Positions 1 through 9,182 are shown, numbered from the stretch's first letter. The stretch is DNA of 60,229 bases from an uncultured Lachnospiraceae bacterium (GCA_947174015.1 CAMWHJ010000013.1:1-60229); one strand, 5' to 3'. The notes: generated from the sequence alone by a model not told the origin. Made by a program: numbers and translations.

Positions 1-88
1 AAAGTGGATATAACAGGCAAAGAACCATTGCCGTAGGCAATTTTGCATGGTTCTATACTCGTAACTATGAAGGTACTGAATAGTTACG
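1..88 (+). repeat. Three-hairpin intergenic repeat, copy 1 (truncated by window edge)
   Basis: This stretch is almost identical to 42480-42566. It contains hairpin B (17-58; inner stem ATTGCC-GTA-GGCAAT at 27-41) and hairpin C (61-87; GTAACTAT, 11-nt loop, ATAGTTAC). The distal outer arm of B is changed here (TATAC instead of TTTGC), so only about 8 outer pairs remain. Hairpin A, if present, lies outside the window. The copy sits just upstream of the secreted-protein gene in the same orientation. Confidence 0.8.
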
Positions 89-153
89 ATTAGTATAAAT
101 AATTGTAGTAGTATCAACATATTCTGGGAATTTTCAGAAAGCGAGGTATGAGG

Positions 154-837
154 ATGAAAACAAAAAAGTATTTTCGATTATTTACAGCATTTCTTTTTAT
201 AGCGGCAATGATTGGTGGTCTGTTTTCCGTTTCAGTGAAGGCGGATTATGATGATGTAAAGCCCACAAAGGTTTCGGTTTCCAGTGCAAAAAAGAGTGTA
301 ACAGTTGGAAATGAGTTTACGCTTCACGCTTTCACAACTCCTGTGGAGGCAGAGGATGATTATCTGGTATGGTCTATTGTCAGTGGCAAAGGCGTGATTC
401 GTTTTGAAGACAATGATCGTACAGGTGATGATGCGGACTTTGTTGCATTGAAGAAGGGTACTGCCAAAGTTTGTGTCAAGATCAAAGGGACTTCAGAAAA
501 AGCATATATCACCATCACAGTGAAGGCGGCGTCCAAGAAAGGAACCATTAAACGCATTGGTAAGGCTGTGCGTACGGTAGAAATTGGGGATGATTTTGAT
601 TTAGAGGTGAAAAAATCTTCTGGTGTTTCCAGCAGAAAATTAAAGTGGAGCATAAAGAACAGTAGATATGTGAAGTTTGCAAAGTGGGAGGATAAAAAGG
701 GAACAGAGGCAGAGTTTATTGCAAAGAGAATCGGTACAACAAAAATTACCTGTAAGAATACTGCAACTGGCAAAAGCGTTACTTTTACAATTAAAGTGGT
801 GCCAGATGATGACGACTATGATGACGATGACGATTAA
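154..837 (+). CDS. Secreted Ig-like (BIG2-like) domain protein with acidic tail
   Basis: A 227-residue protein. The N-terminus is a Sec signal peptide: basic KTKK, a hydrophobic stretch (TAFLFIAAMIGGLFSV) and a probable cut after VKA near residue 30. Two similar beta-rich repeats follow (about 33-125 and 130-217), each with the VSxxKKSVTVGxxF and LVWSI / LKWSI patterns of bacterial Ig-like group 2 domains. The protein ends in a run of Asp and Tyr that could bind cations or the cell wall. I chose the ATG at 154: GAGG at 143-146 lies 7 nt upstream of it, but only 1 nt upstream of the alternative ATG at 148. No sortase motif or catalytic domain is visible. The role is unknown; surface display is an inference. 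Confidence 0.75.
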   Translation: MKTKKYFRLFTAFLFIAAMIGGLFSVSVKADYDDVKPTKVSVSSAKKSVTVGNEFTLHAFTTPVEAEDDYLVWSIVSGKGVIRFEDNDRTGDDADFVALKKGTAKVCVKIKGTSEKAYITITVKAASKKGTIKRIGKAVRTVEIGDDFDLEVKKSSGVSSRKLKWSIKNSRYVKFAKWEDKKGTEAEFIAKRIGTTKITCKNTATGKSVTFTIKVVPDDDDYDDDDD

Positions 838-954
838 CATTATTACAGAGGTTCCATTGGTTTTATTACAGCGTCAGTGACCAACGAGAAACTTCGTGAC
901 AAATTGGCAGTAATGTAAAGGCAGCTTTTGTAAAAATACCGATAAGGAGACGAT

Positions 955-1124
955 ATGAAGATAACAGTCTTGATTGAAAATACTTCAGACAATGAACTGA
1001 AAAGCAGCAGATCACACATGTTTATACAGGGCACTGTACCGGACTTTTGGGACTCAAGAAATTACAGGAAAGGCTGGGAGATATGGTACATGCTGTCACA
1101 ACAGGATTAAAGTTTGAAATATAG
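955..1124 (+). pseudogene. Remnant of an MBL-fold metallohydrolase with large internal deletion
   Basis: The ATG at 955 follows a good AAGGAGA site and reads MKITVLIENTSDNELK, the usual start of a family of MBL-fold hydrolases (related to 7,8-dihydropterin-6-methyl synthase-like proteins). From about 1010, in a different frame, the sequence reads ITHVYTGHCTG and ends TGLKFEI-stop at 1124, which is the usual C-terminus of the same family, including its His/Cys TGHCTG metal-site motif. About 200 residues between the two ends are missing and the frames do not match (offset 2), so this is a deletion relic, not a working gene. Family assignment comes from remembered motif patterns. Confidence 0.7.
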
Positions 1125-1154
1125 CATTTAAGATGGTATCATTTGTGAAAAAAG

Positions 1155-1190
1155 AAAACTCTCAACAAAGCGGTGTTTGTTGAGAGTTTT
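1155..1190. terminator. Bidirectional intrinsic terminator
   Basis: A 15-bp perfect stem (1155-1169 with 1176-1190, core CTCTCAACAAA) closes a 6-nt loop. On the minus strand the stem runs into TTTTCTTTTTT, so it should end prs transcription; on the plus strand it ends in TTTT after the metallohydrolase remnant. Confidence 0.85.
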
Positions 1191-1200
1191 GTAGTTTATG

Positions 1201-1235
1201 ACAATAGAAAGTTCGCAGAGCGTGCTTTCTATTGT
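1201..1235. other. Strong hairpin downstream of prs
   Basis: ACAATAGAAAG (1201-1211) pairs with CTTTCTATTGT (1225-1235), and the inner TTCGC-AGA-GCGTG extends the stem almost to a 3-nt loop. No T-run follows on the minus strand, so it may be a 3' stabiliser of the prs message rather than the terminator itself. Confidence 0.6.
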
Positions 1236-1285
1236 TTATGAAAAAATCTGTGACTGAGTTCTTTAAAAGCGGCAAAAAACAGATT

Positions 1286-2452
1286 TTATCCTCTTTGTGC
1301 CAACAGCTCACGAATCTTATCCGTAGGATTGATAACCTTGCTGGTAGAAATATCATGATTCAAGGTATCAATAATGGAAGCCAGGAACTTGGTCATATCT
1401 GCCTCGGCATAGTAAGGTTTTTCAAAAATTTCCGGTGTCCGGTAGTTTAAATTGGTGGTAATCACCAAATCAATAAAGCCCTTTTTATAATATTCATCAA
1501 AGACCTCAAAGCCATTGGTGAATAATCCAAAGGTGGTACAGATAAATACCCTGTTTGCACCACGCTCCTTTAATCTCTTGGCAGTGTCCAGCATGCTTTC
1601 ACCAGAAGAAATCATATCATCAATAATTATCACATCTTTGCCGTCCACAGAATCTCCTAAAAATTCATGAGCCACAATGGGGTTCTTGCCGTTTACAATG
1701 GTGGAGTAGTCCCGGCGTTTATAGAACATACCCATATCCACACCAAGTACATTGGAGAAATACACAGCTCTGTGCATAGCACCTTCATCCGGACTGATAA
1801 TCATTAAATGTCTGTTGTCAATCTGCAAATCAGGTACTTTGCTTAACAAGGTCTTTAAAAACTGATATTGGGGTGTAAAGTTGTCAAAACCCTTGAGAGG
1901 AATGGCATTGTTTACACGAGGGTCATGGGCATCAAAGGTAATAATGTTAGAAACACCCATCTGAGCTAATTCGGTCAGAGCAAGGGAGCAGTCCAAGGAT
2001 TCTCTCTTGGTACGTTTATGCTGACGGCTCTCATAAAGGAAAGGCATGATAACATTGATTCGGTGTGCCTTACCGGTGGCAGCGGAGATCAAACGTTTCA
2101 TATCCTGATAAATATCATCTGGTGACATATGGTTGGTGTGACCGCAAACAGTGTAGGTCAGGCTGTAATTGCATACATCAGCCATTACAAACAGATCACA
2201 GCCACGAATGGATTCAAAGTAGTTTCCTTTTGCTTCACCGCTTCCAAAACGGGGACAGTCTGATTTTACAATAAAATTGTCAGATACATATCCATTGAAT
2301 TCGATCACGTCTGTTTTGGAGAAAGGTGTTTCCTTACGGAAAGAAACTAAGTAGTCGTTGACCCCCTGTGCCAGCGGAAGACAGCTCTTGTGTACCGCCA
2401 GCTTTAATGGTGCAACGGGTGTTAAATTCTGAAGTTCTTGAAAGTTCGGCAT
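1286..2452 (-). CDS. prs: Ribose-phosphate pyrophosphokinase (long clostridial form)
   Basis: A 388-residue enzyme predicted to make PRPP from ribose 5-phosphate and ATP, feeding nucleotide, His and Trp synthesis. The PRPP-binding loop is clear (DVIIIDDMISSGESM), as are the metal/ATP-site region FDAHDPRV and the regulatory region IISPDEGAMHR. Common bacterial Prs is about 310-320 residues; this protein is longer, with an extended N-terminus and extra segments. The start at 2452 has AGGAGG 6 nt upstream; the in-frame ATG 18 nt earlier lacks such a site. The gene is monocistronic on the minus strand, with a promoter at 2598-2626 and a terminator at 1155-1190. The leader carries a copy of the dispersed hairpin repeat. 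Confidence 0.9.
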   Translation of the reverse strand: MPNFQELQNLTPVAPLKLAVHKSCLPLAQGVNDYLVSFRKETPFSKTDVIEFNGYVSDNFIVKSDCPRFGSGEAKGNYFESIRGCDLFVMADVCNYSLTYTVCGHTNHMSPDDIYQDMKRLISAATGKAHRINVIMPFLYESRQHKRTKRESLDCSLALTELAQMGVSNIITFDAHDPRVNNAIPLKGFDNFTPQYQFLKTLLSKVPDLQIDNRHLMIISPDEGAMHRAVYFSNVLGVDMGMFYKRRDYSTIVNGKNPIVAHEFLGDSVDGKDVIIIDDMISSGESMLDTAKRLKERGANRVFICTTFGLFTNGFEVFDEYYKKGFIDLVITTNLNYRTPEIFEKPYYAEADMTKFLASIIDTLNHDISTSKVINPTDKIRELLAQRG

Positions 2453-2486
2453 ATTTATCCTCCTGCACATATATATTCATTTGTTA

Positions 2487-2533
2487 TAACTATTCAGTAC
2501 TTTCATAGTTACAGGCAAAGAACCATGCAAAAT
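2487..2533 (-). repeat. Three-hairpin intergenic repeat, copy 2 (partial)
   Basis: Read on the minus strand this holds hairpin C (TAACTAT / ATAGTTA, 2487-2512) and the distal arm of hairpin B (ATGGTTCTTTGC plus ATTTTGC). The proximal half of B is missing and different sequence takes its place, including the hairpin at 2549-2586. It lies inside the predicted prs 5' leader, in the same orientation as prs. Confidence 0.75.
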
Positions 2534-2548
2534 CTATGTATAATTATA

Positions 2549-2586
2549 TGATGTTGGGGTCAAAAGGCATTTTGCCCTTGGCATCA
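2549..2586 (+). other. Long imperfect hairpin between prs and the DUF512 operon
   Basis: TGATG (2549-2553) pairs with CATCA (2582-2586), and the arms pair at 16 of 17 positions around a GGCA loop if G-T wobbles are allowed. The four wobbles are valid only in plus-strand RNA; on the minus strand they become A-C mismatches. The structure therefore favours a plus-strand transcript, although it sits in the prs leader. Confidence 0.5.
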
Positions 2587-2597
2587 TTACATTATAT

Positions 2598-2626
2598 TTT
2601 ATATCATTTTGCGTTTCTATCGTCAA
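2598..2626 (-). promoter_or_regulatory. prs promoter
   Basis: Minus-strand TTGACG (2621-2626), a 17-bp spacer and TATAAA (2598-2603). The expected start near 2590 gives a leader of about 140 nt before the prs start codon. Confidence 0.7.
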
Positions 2627-2683
2627 GTATTTCTTGAAATACATGAACTGTTATTCCTCACCGCTGGAAAGTGCGAAAGTTAG

Positions 2684-2712
2684 TTGCAAGTCCTCAAAAA
2701 AGTGTGTATACT
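2684..2712 (+). promoter_or_regulatory. Promoter of the DUF512-der-plsY-gpsA operon
   Basis: TTGCAA (2684-2689), a 17-bp spacer and TATACT (2707-2712), 56 bp upstream of the first start codon. It is the only good promoter before six closely packed genes. Confidence 0.75.
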
Positions 2713-2767
2713 ATAACTATCTGTGTGTAACATTAAGAAAAAGTCCGCAGGATATAAGGAGATAGAA

Positions 2768-4078
2768 ATGAAACAAAAGGGACATTTGATCCAAAGCATT
2801 GAATCGGGAAGCATTGCAGAGGAACTGGGAATTGAGCCGGGAGATTACCTGCTTTCCATTAACGGAACAGAAATTGAAGATGTATTTGACTACCGTTTTC
2901 TGGTGGATGATGAATATATAGAAATGACAGTCCAGAAAGCAGACGGCGAGATCTGGGAGCTGGAAATTGAGAAGGACTATGATGAAGAGATAGGAATTGA
3001 ATTTGAGAATGGTCTCATGGATGAGTATCGAAGCTGCCATAATAAGTGTATTTTCTGTTTTATCGATCAGATGCCCAAGGGAATGCGTGACACCTTGTAT
3101 TTTAAGGATGATGATTCCAGATTATCCTTTTTGCAGGGAAATTATGTGACCTTAACCAATATGAGCCAGCATGATGTGGATAGAATCATCCGCTATCGTT
3201 TAGAGCCCATCAATATTTCATTTCAGACCATGAATCCGGAACTCCGCTGTAAGATGCTCCACAATCGTTTTGCAGGGGAAGCCTTGGAAAAGGCAAGAAA
3301 ATTTAAAGATGCAGGAATTGCTATGAACGGACAGATTGTACTCTGCAAAGGTGTCAATGACGGGGAGGAACTGGAACACAGCCTGTCAGAATTGTATGGG
3401 TATCTTCCCTATCTGCAAAGCCTGTCTGTGGTGCCGGTGGGATTGTCAAAACACAGGGAAGGTTTATATCCCTTAGAACCCTTTGCCAAGGAAGATGCCA
3501 AGGAGGTGCTGTCCTGTATTCACAAGTGGCAGAACCGGGCTTTTGCAGAGTATGACACTCATTTTGTACATGCTGGAGATGAGTGGTATATTTTAGCGGA
3601 GGAGGAACTTCCCAAGGGAGACAATTATGACGGGTATCTTCAGTATGAAAATGGAGTGGGCATGGTGCGCAGCATGATTGATACCGTGGAGGAGGCACTT
3701 TCAGCACTTTCCGGAGATGACAGGCAGCGGGAACTGTCCATTGCCACTGGAAAGCTGATGGAGCCGTTTCTTCAGGAAATGTTACGTTCGCTGCATGAGA
3801 AATACCCTAATATTGTGGTACATGTATACGGAATCCGCAATGATTTCTTTGGGGAACGCATTACCGTGGCAGGATTGGTGACAGCACAGGATATGATTGC
3901 CCAGTTAAAATCCATGCCCAAGGGAGACAGACTGTTGATTCCAGACAGTATGCTGCGAAGCGGAGAAAGCGTTTTTTTAGATGATATTACGGTGGAAGAA
4001 GTGGAAAAAGCTTTACAAGTAAAGTTAGATATTGTAAAATCAAGCGGACAAGATTTCGTGGAAAAGATAATTCAATAG
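2768..4078 (+). CDS. PDZ-radical SAM protein, DUF512 family
   Basis: A 436-residue protein. A PDZ-like domain (about 8-75; [21 protein letters not shown]) is followed by a Cys triplet CHNKCIFC (C90, C94, C97), the CX3CX2C pattern of a radical SAM 4Fe-4S site, then a long DUF512 region. The family is widespread next to der in Clostridia and in cyanobacteria, but I know of no proven reaction. The start at 2768 has AAGGAGA 5 nt upstream; the longer reading from 2723 has no ribosome site. It is the first gene of an operon with der (33 nt gap), which hints at a role in ribosome maturation or RNA modification; that is inference only. Confidence 0.8.
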   Translation: MKQKGHLIQSIESGSIAEELGIEPGDYLLSINGTEIEDVFDYRFLVDDEYIEMTVQKADGEIWELEIEKDYDEEIGIEFENGLMDEYRSCHNKCIFCFIDQMPKGMRDTLYFKDDDSRLSFLQGNYVTLTNMSQHDVDRIIRYRLEPINISFQTMNPELRCKMLHNRFAGEALEKARKFKDAGIAMNGQIVLCKGVNDGEELEHSLSELYGYLPYLQSLSVVPVGLSKHREGLYPLEPFAKEDAKEVLSCIHKWQNRAFAEYDTHFVHAGDEWYILAEEELPKGDNYDGYLQYENGVGMVRSMIDTVEEALSALSGDDRQRELSIATGKLMEPFLQEMLRSLHEKYPNIVVHVYGIRNDFFGERITVAGLVTAQDMIAQLKSMPKGDRLLIPDSMLRSGESVFLDDITVEEVEKALQVKLDIVKSSGQDFVEKIIQ

Positions 4079-4110
4079 AAATCCATTTGAAAAATATAAG
4101 GAGAAAAAAG

Positions 4111-5433
4111 ATGAGCAAACCAATTGTTGCAATCGTAGGAAGACCCAATGTGGGGAAATCCACCTTGTTTAATGCCTTGGCGGGGGAACGCATTGCCATT
4201 GTGCAGGACAAGCCAGGAGTGACAAGGGATCGTATCTATGCAGAGGTAAACTGGCTGAATATGGAATTTACCCTGATTGATACCGGTGGTATTGAGCCGG
4301 ACAGTCAAGATATTATTTTATCCCAAATGAGAGAACAGGCAGAAATTGCCATTGCCACTGCGGATGTGATTGTCTTTATGACAGATGTGCGTCAAGGACT
4401 GGTGGATTCGGATGCCAAGGTGGCAGATATGCTGCGTCGTTCCAAAAAGCCGGTACTTTTAGTGGTAAATAAGGTGGACAGTTTTGAGAAATTTATGCCG
4501 GATGTGTATGAGTTTTACAATTTAGGCATCGGTGACCCCATTCCCATTTCTGCGGCATCTAAGCTGGGCTTGGGAGAAATGTTGGATGAGATTACCAATC
4601 ATTTTAATAAGGAAGAATGTGAAGAGCAGGAGGATGAGAGACCCCGTATTGCCATTGTGGGAAAGCCCAATGTGGGAAAATCTTCCATTATCAACCGTCT
4701 GGTGGGAGAGGACAGAGTGATCGTGTCGGATATTGCAGGAACCACCAGAGATGCCATTGACACCATGGTAAAGCATGATGGCAGGGAGTATGTGCTGATT
4801 GACACTGCCGGTCTTCGAAGAAAGAATAAAATAAAGGAAGAATTGGAAAAATACATGATCGTTCGCACGGTCAGTGCAGTGGAACGGGCAGATGTGGTGG
4901 TTGTGGTAATTGATGCAGGGGAAGGTGTTACGGAACAGGATGCAAAGATTGCCGGAATTGCCCATGAGCGGGGCAAGGGTGTTATCATTGCAGTCAATAA
5001 ATGGGATGTGTTGGAAAAGGACGACAAGACCATGAATAGGTTTACCGCAAGAGTACGGGATACCTTAGCCTTTATGCCATATGCAGAGATGATGTTTATC
5101 TCGGCTAAGACCGGACAGAGATTGGTGAAATTATATGATACCATTGATATGGTAATTGAAAATCATGCACTGAGAGTGGCAACAGGTGTGTTAAATGAAA
5201 TTATGTCTGAGGCAGTGGCAATGCAGCAGCCACCGTCAGATAAGGGAAAGCGATTAAAACTCTATTATATTACACAAGTGGCAGTGAAACCGCCCACTTT
5301 TGTGATCTTTGTGAATGATAAGGAATTAATGCATTTTTCTTACACAAGATATATTGAAAATCGCATACGGGATGCCTTTGGATTTAAGGGCACACCATTA
5401 AAATTCATTATTCGGGAAAGAAAGGAAAAATAG
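4111..5433 (+). CDS. der: Ribosome biogenesis GTPase Der (EngA)
   Basis: A 440-residue double GTPase needed for 50S subunit maturation. The first G domain shows [13 protein letters not shown] and NKVD; the second shows [13 protein letters not shown] and NKWD. A C-terminal KH-like domain follows (about 350-440), ending with basic residues. Length and domain order are standard. The start at 4111 has AAGGAGA 6-7 nt upstream; an earlier in-frame start at 4087 lacks a site. It lies between the DUF512 gene and plsY, an order common in Clostridia. Confidence 0.95.
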   Translation: MSKPIVAIVGRPNVGKSTLFNALAGERIAIVQDKPGVTRDRIYAEVNWLNMEFTLIDTGGIEPDSQDIILSQMREQAEIAIATADVIVFMTDVRQGLVDSDAKVADMLRRSKKPVLLVVNKVDSFEKFMPDVYEFYNLGIGDPIPISAASKLGLGEMLDEITNHFNKEECEEQEDERPRIAIVGKPNVGKSSIINRLVGEDRVIVSDIAGTTRDAIDTMVKHDGREYVLIDTAGLRRKNKIKEELEKYMIVRTVSAVERADVVVVVIDAGEGVTEQDAKIAGIAHERGKGVIIAVNKWDVLEKDDKTMNRFTARVRDTLAFMPYAEMMFISAKTGQRLVKLYDTIDMVIENHALRVATGVLNEIMSEAVAMQQPPSDKGKRLKLYYITQVAVKPPTFVIFVNDKELMHFSYTRYIENRIRDAFGFKGTPLKFIIRERKEK

Positions 5434-5434
5434 C

Positions 5435-6076
5435 ATGGAACGATTGATTTGTGTTGCCATTGGTTATTGTTTTGGGTTATTGCAGACAGGATATTTGTAC
5501 GGAAGAGCCCATGGAATTGATATTCGGGATCATGGCAGCGGTAATGCAGGAACCACCAATGCACTGCGCACTCTTGGAAAAAAGGCCGGTTTAATTACTT
5601 TTTTAGGAGACAGCCTTAAATGTGTGTTTGCCGTGTTGCTGATCTGGGCAATTTTCCACAATACCAGAGAGGATATTATGCCTCTGTTAAAGCTGTATAC
5701 AGGTGCGGGAGTTATCCTGGGACATAATTATCCCTTTTATCTGAAATTTAGAGGAGGAAAAGGAATCGCTGCCACTGCCGGCATGCTGCTTTCTTTTGAC
5801 TGGTGGATAGTGGGCTTTGGTTTCGTGACTTTTCTTGCGGCTTTTCTTTGCACCAGCTATGTGTCCCTGGGATCTCTGCTGGTGTATGCAGGCTTTCTGG
5901 TTGAACTGGTGATTTTGGGGCAAATGGGTCATTTTGCAGTGGAACAGCCAATTCTGTACGAAATGTACATAATTGCAGCATTGCTTACCATTCAGGCATT
6001 TTATAAACATAGAGAAAATATTGCCAGACTTATCAAGGGCACGGAGAATAAAACAGAACTTTTTAAAAAGAAATAG
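5435..6076 (+). CDS. plsY: Glycerol-3-phosphate acyltransferase PlsY
   Basis: A 213-residue membrane enzyme that moves an acyl group from acyl-phosphate to glycerol-3-phosphate, the first step of phospholipid synthesis. The diagnostic motifs are present: GSGNAGTTNALRTLG near residue 36 and GHNYPFYLKFRGGKG near residue 95. Five hydrophobic segments fit the family topology. The start codon begins 1 nt after the der stop, so translation is probably coupled. The C-terminal tail is short and basic. Confidence 0.92.
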   Translation: MERLICVAIGYCFGLLQTGYLYGRAHGIDIRDHGSGNAGTTNALRTLGKKAGLITFLGDSLKCVFAVLLIWAIFHNTREDIMPLLKLYTGAGVILGHNYPFYLKFRGGKGIAATAGMLLSFDWWIVGFGFVTFLAAFLCTSYVSLGSLLVYAGFLVELVILGQMGHFAVEQPILYEMYIIAALLTIQAFYKHRENIARLIKGTENKTELFKKK

Positions 6077-6087
6077 GGGTGTAGCAC

Positions 6088-7092
6088 ATGAAAAAAATAG
6101 GAATTTTGGGAGCAGGAAGCTGGGGAACAGCCCTCTCTCTGCTGCTTTGCAATAATGGTCATCAGGTGACGGTATGGTCTGCCATTGAGGATGAAATCAA
6201 GATGTTAAAGGAGTGCCATGAGCATAAGGACAAGCTGCCGGGCATTCCGTTGCCGGAGAATATCGGCTTTACCACAGACTTGAAGGAGGCAATTCAGGAT
6301 AAGGATTTACTGGTATTGGCGGTGCCGTCGCCCTTTACCAGAAGTACCTCCAAATCCATGAAGGAATATGTACAGCAGGGACAGATCATTGTAAATGTGG
6401 CGAAGGGTGTAGAAGAAAACACCATGATGACTTTAACAGAGATTATCAAGGAAGAAATCCCACAGGCAGTGGTAACGGTACTGTCCGGTCCCAGTCATGC
6501 TGAGGAAGTAGGACGTGGTCTTCCTACCACCTGTGTGGTGGGGGCAGAGGATGAGCAGACTGCCAAAGAAATACAGGAAATTTTTATGAATTCTGTTTTT
6601 CGTGTGTACACCAGTGATGATGTGCTGGGGATTGAGTTGGGGGGTGCTTTAAAGAATGTGATTGCTTTGGCTGCCGGTGTGGCAGACGGCTTAGGTTACG
6701 GAGATAACATTAAGGCGGCTTTGATTACCAGAGGAATCAGTGAAATTTCGCGTCTGGGTGTTGTCATGGGCGGCAGAAAAGAAACCTTTGGCGGTCTGAC
6801 CGGAATTGGTGATTTGATTGTTACTTGTGCCAGTATGCACAGCAGAAACCGAAGAGCGGGAATTTTGATTGGCAAGGGATATACCATGGAAGAGGCCATG
6901 GCTGAGGTTAAGATGGTGGTAGAGGGTGTGTACTCTGCCAAGGCAGCCTTGCAGTTAGCACAGAAGTATCAGGTGGAAATGCCCATTATTGAGCAGGTTT
7001 GTGCCGTGCTGTTTGAAGGAGTACCAGCGGTGGAAGCGGTGGACGTGCTGATGAATCGGGAAGGAAAAAGTGAACTGGAAAAGGAGAAATAG
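6088..7092 (+). CDS. gpsA: Glycerol-3-phosphate dehydrogenase [NAD(P)+]
   Basis: A 334-residue cytosolic enzyme that reduces dihydroxyacetone phosphate to sn-glycerol-3-phosphate, the substrate of PlsY encoded just upstream. The N-terminal Rossmann motif GILGAGSWGTAL binds NAD(P)H; LSGPSHAEEV, GGALKNVIALAAG (catalytic Lys) and the C-terminal GLTGIGDLIVTC region are typical. The gap from plsY is 11 nt. plsY and gpsA together supply lysophosphatidic acid. Confidence 0.95.
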   Translation: MKKIGILGAGSWGTALSLLLCNNGHQVTVWSAIEDEIKMLKECHEHKDKLPGIPLPENIGFTTDLKEAIQDKDLLVLAVPSPFTRSTSKSMKEYVQQGQIIVNVAKGVEENTMMTLTEIIKEEIPQAVVTVLSGPSHAEEVGRGLPTTCVVGAEDEQTAKEIQEIFMNSVFRVYTSDDVLGIELGGALKNVIALAAGVADGLGYGDNIKAALITRGISEISRLGVVMGGRKETFGGLTGIGDLIVTCASMHSRNRRAGILIGKGYTMEEAMAEVKMVVEGVYSAKAALQLAQKYQVEMPIIEQVCAVLFEGVPAVEAVDVLMNREGKSELEKEK

Positions 7093-7093
7093 A

Positions 7094-7918
7094 ATGGAAA
7101 ACAAGACAGGATTTAACGGTTCGGAGAGCTATGTGGCATCCCCAGAGCTGATGGCAAGTGTAAATGTGGCAATGGCATTGGAAAAGCCTTTACTAATTAA
7201 GGGGGAGCCGGGGACAGGTAAGACCATGCTGGCACAGGCTATTGCACAGTCTCTGGGAAAGGAACTTTTGATCTGGAACATTAAGTCAACCACAAAGGCA
7301 CAGGAGGGACTTTATGTGTACGATACGATTCAGAGATTGTATGACAGCCAGTTTGGTGAGGCTGGGGTGGATGACATCGGACACTATATTAAGCTTGGAA
7401 AATTAGGTGAGGCTTTTCAGGCAGAGGATGTGCCGGTATTACTGATTGACGAAATTGACAAGGCGGATTTGGAATTTCCCAATGACCTTTTGTGGGAGCT
7501 GGACCAGATGGAATTTTACATTCATGAAACAAAGGAAACCATAAAGGCACACAAACGTCCCATTGTGATTATCACTTCCAATGCAGAAAAGGAGCTGCCG
7601 GACGCTTTTCTGCGCCGCTGCATTTTTCATTATATTGAGTTTCCCGATAAAGAATTGATGGAGGAAATTGTAAAGGTGCATTTTCCGGATTTAAAGGACA
7701 ATCTTTTAAAGGAATGTATGGAACAGTTTTATTGGATTCGCTCCCTGAAGGATATCCGCAAAAAGCCCAGTACCTCAGAGCTGGTGGACTGGATTCAGGC
7801 ACTTTTGCTGGGAGGAATCAGCCCGGAGGAAGTGAAGGAAAAGATGCCCTATGTGGGTGTATTGTTAAAGAAGGATGAAGACTTAGCGGTATTTAAGAAG
7901 AGGAGATTAGATGTTTAG
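7094..7918 (+). CDS. MoxR-type AAA+ ATPase
   Basis: A 274-residue AAA+ protein. Walker A is GEPGTGKTML, Walker B is VLLIDEIDKAD, sensor-1 is IITSNAEKELPDAFLRRC with its arginine finger, followed by a small C-terminal lid. MoxR ATPases usually pair with a VWA protein as a chaperone or insertase for cofactor-containing enzymes, and a VWA gene overlaps the 3' end here. The start at 7094 has AAAGGAG 7 nt upstream and lies 1 nt after gpsA. The client protein is not apparent from the neighbourhood. Confidence 0.85.
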   Translation: MENKTGFNGSESYVASPELMASVNVAMALEKPLLIKGEPGTGKTMLAQAIAQSLGKELLIWNIKSTTKAQEGLYVYDTIQRLYDSQFGEAGVDDIGHYIKLGKLGEAFQAEDVPVLLIDEIDKADLEFPNDLLWELDQMEFYIHETKETIKAHKRPIVIITSNAEKELPDAFLRRCIFHYIEFPDKELMEEIVKVHFPDLKDNLLKECMEQFYWIRSLKDIRKKPSTSELVDWIQALLLGGISPEEVKEKMPYVGVLLKKDEDLAVFKKRRLDV

Positions 7919-9113
7919 TCCATTTTTTTATATCTTAAAGGCAAAGGGATTAGAAGTTTCTACCACCGAATGGCTGACCTTGATGAATGCTTTGGATCAG
8001 GGATTATGTGGTGCCAGTCTGCTGCAATTTTATTATGTGGCAAGAATGATTCTGGTAAAATCTGAGGCGGACTATGATCGATTTGATGTGGCATTTGAGG
8101 AATATTTCAAAGACTTTAAGTATTATGCAGAGATTCCCGATGCCATACGAAAGTTCTTAGATAAGCCGGAGGTGGAGATAGATCATACCAATGATGAATT
8201 ATTTAAACCCAGAAACGAGGAGTTATCCAAGGAAGAAATTGAAGGTATGTTCGAAGAGAGAAAGACAGAGCAGAAGACAGAACATAATGGAGGAAATTAT
8301 TGGATTGGCACTGCCGGTACGTCCACTTTTGGTCATAATGGAAAGCAGCCGGGGGGAATTCGCATCGGAGGTCAGTCGGCACTAAAGTCTGCATTTCAGG
8401 TGGTGGGTGACAGACGATTTGCGGATTTCCGCAGAGATAAGGCATTGAATATCCGTCAGTTCCAAGTGGCATTTCGGCGTTTGCGCCAGTTTTCTTCCAG
8501 AATTGATGCACCAAAGTCGGAGCTGGACTTGGATGGAACCATTGATTCCACCTGTAATAATGGCGGTTATCTAAAATTGGAATTTGAAAAACCCAGAAAG
8601 AATACGGTGAAGCTGCTGCTTCTATTTGATTCCGGCGGTACTATGATGCCTTTTTCTACGCTATGCAACAATTTATTTCAAGCGGTTCATAAGGCAAATC
8701 ATTTTAAAGATGTTAAGACTTATTATTTTCACAACTGTATTTATGCCCACGTGTATCACACACCGGAATGTGATTATGGTGACTGGGTGGAAAGTGAATG
8801 GCTCTTTAAGAATTTAGATGCGGATTATAAGGTGATTATTGTGGGGGATGCTCAGATGGCACCAGAGGAATTGTTCCATAACACTGGAAACTATCGGGGA
8901 CCCAATAATGGATTAAGTGGTTATGAGTGGCTCACTTGGTATACCAAGAAGTTTAAAAAGGTGGTCTGGATGAATCCCAGATACCATGCCAATGTGGCAA
9001 AGCTTGACTGGCTGGAGGCAGAGCAGTCCATTGCAGGGCTGATTAAGATGTATCCGTTATCGGTGGATGGGTTGAAATATGCCATTGAGGAGTTGATGAG
9101 TACGAAACGGTAG
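7911..9113 (+). CDS. VWA (CoxE-like) domain protein, partner of the MoxR ATPase
   Basis: A 400-residue protein overlapping the ATPase gene by 8 nt, with GAGGAG upstream. The N-terminal half is helical; about 95-125 is a charged linker; 225-400 holds the VWA fold. The metal-site motif reads FDSGGTMMPF where a classical MIDAS has DxSxS, a glycine variant found in CoxE-like proteins. Later acidic residues (VIIVGDAQMAPEE) may complete the site. It probably works with the upstream AAA+ protein as a remodelling pair. A terminator follows. Confidence 0.8.
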   Translation: MFSPFFYILKAKGLEVSTTEWLTLMNALDQGLCGASLLQFYYVARMILVKSEADYDRFDVAFEEYFKDFKYYAEIPDAIRKFLDKPEVEIDHTNDELFKPRNEELSKEEIEGMFEERKTEQKTEHNGGNYWIGTAGTSTFGHNGKQPGGIRIGGQSALKSAFQVVGDRRFADFRRDKALNIRQFQVAFRRLRQFSSRIDAPKSELDLDGTIDSTCNNGGYLKLEFEKPRKNTVKLLLLFDSGGTMMPFSTLCNNLFQAVHKANHFKDVKTYYFHNCIYAHVYHTPECDYGDWVESEWLFKNLDADYKVIIVGDAQMAPEELFHNTGNYRGPNNGLSGYEWLTWYTKKFKKVVWMNPRYHANVAKLDWLEAEQSIAGLIKMYPLSVDGLKYAIEELMSTKR

Positions 9114-9182
9114 TTGGTACGGTGTTGAAAAAAATTAAAATATTAATACATGTTTTCGAGGTATGTAAATAATGCAGGTATG

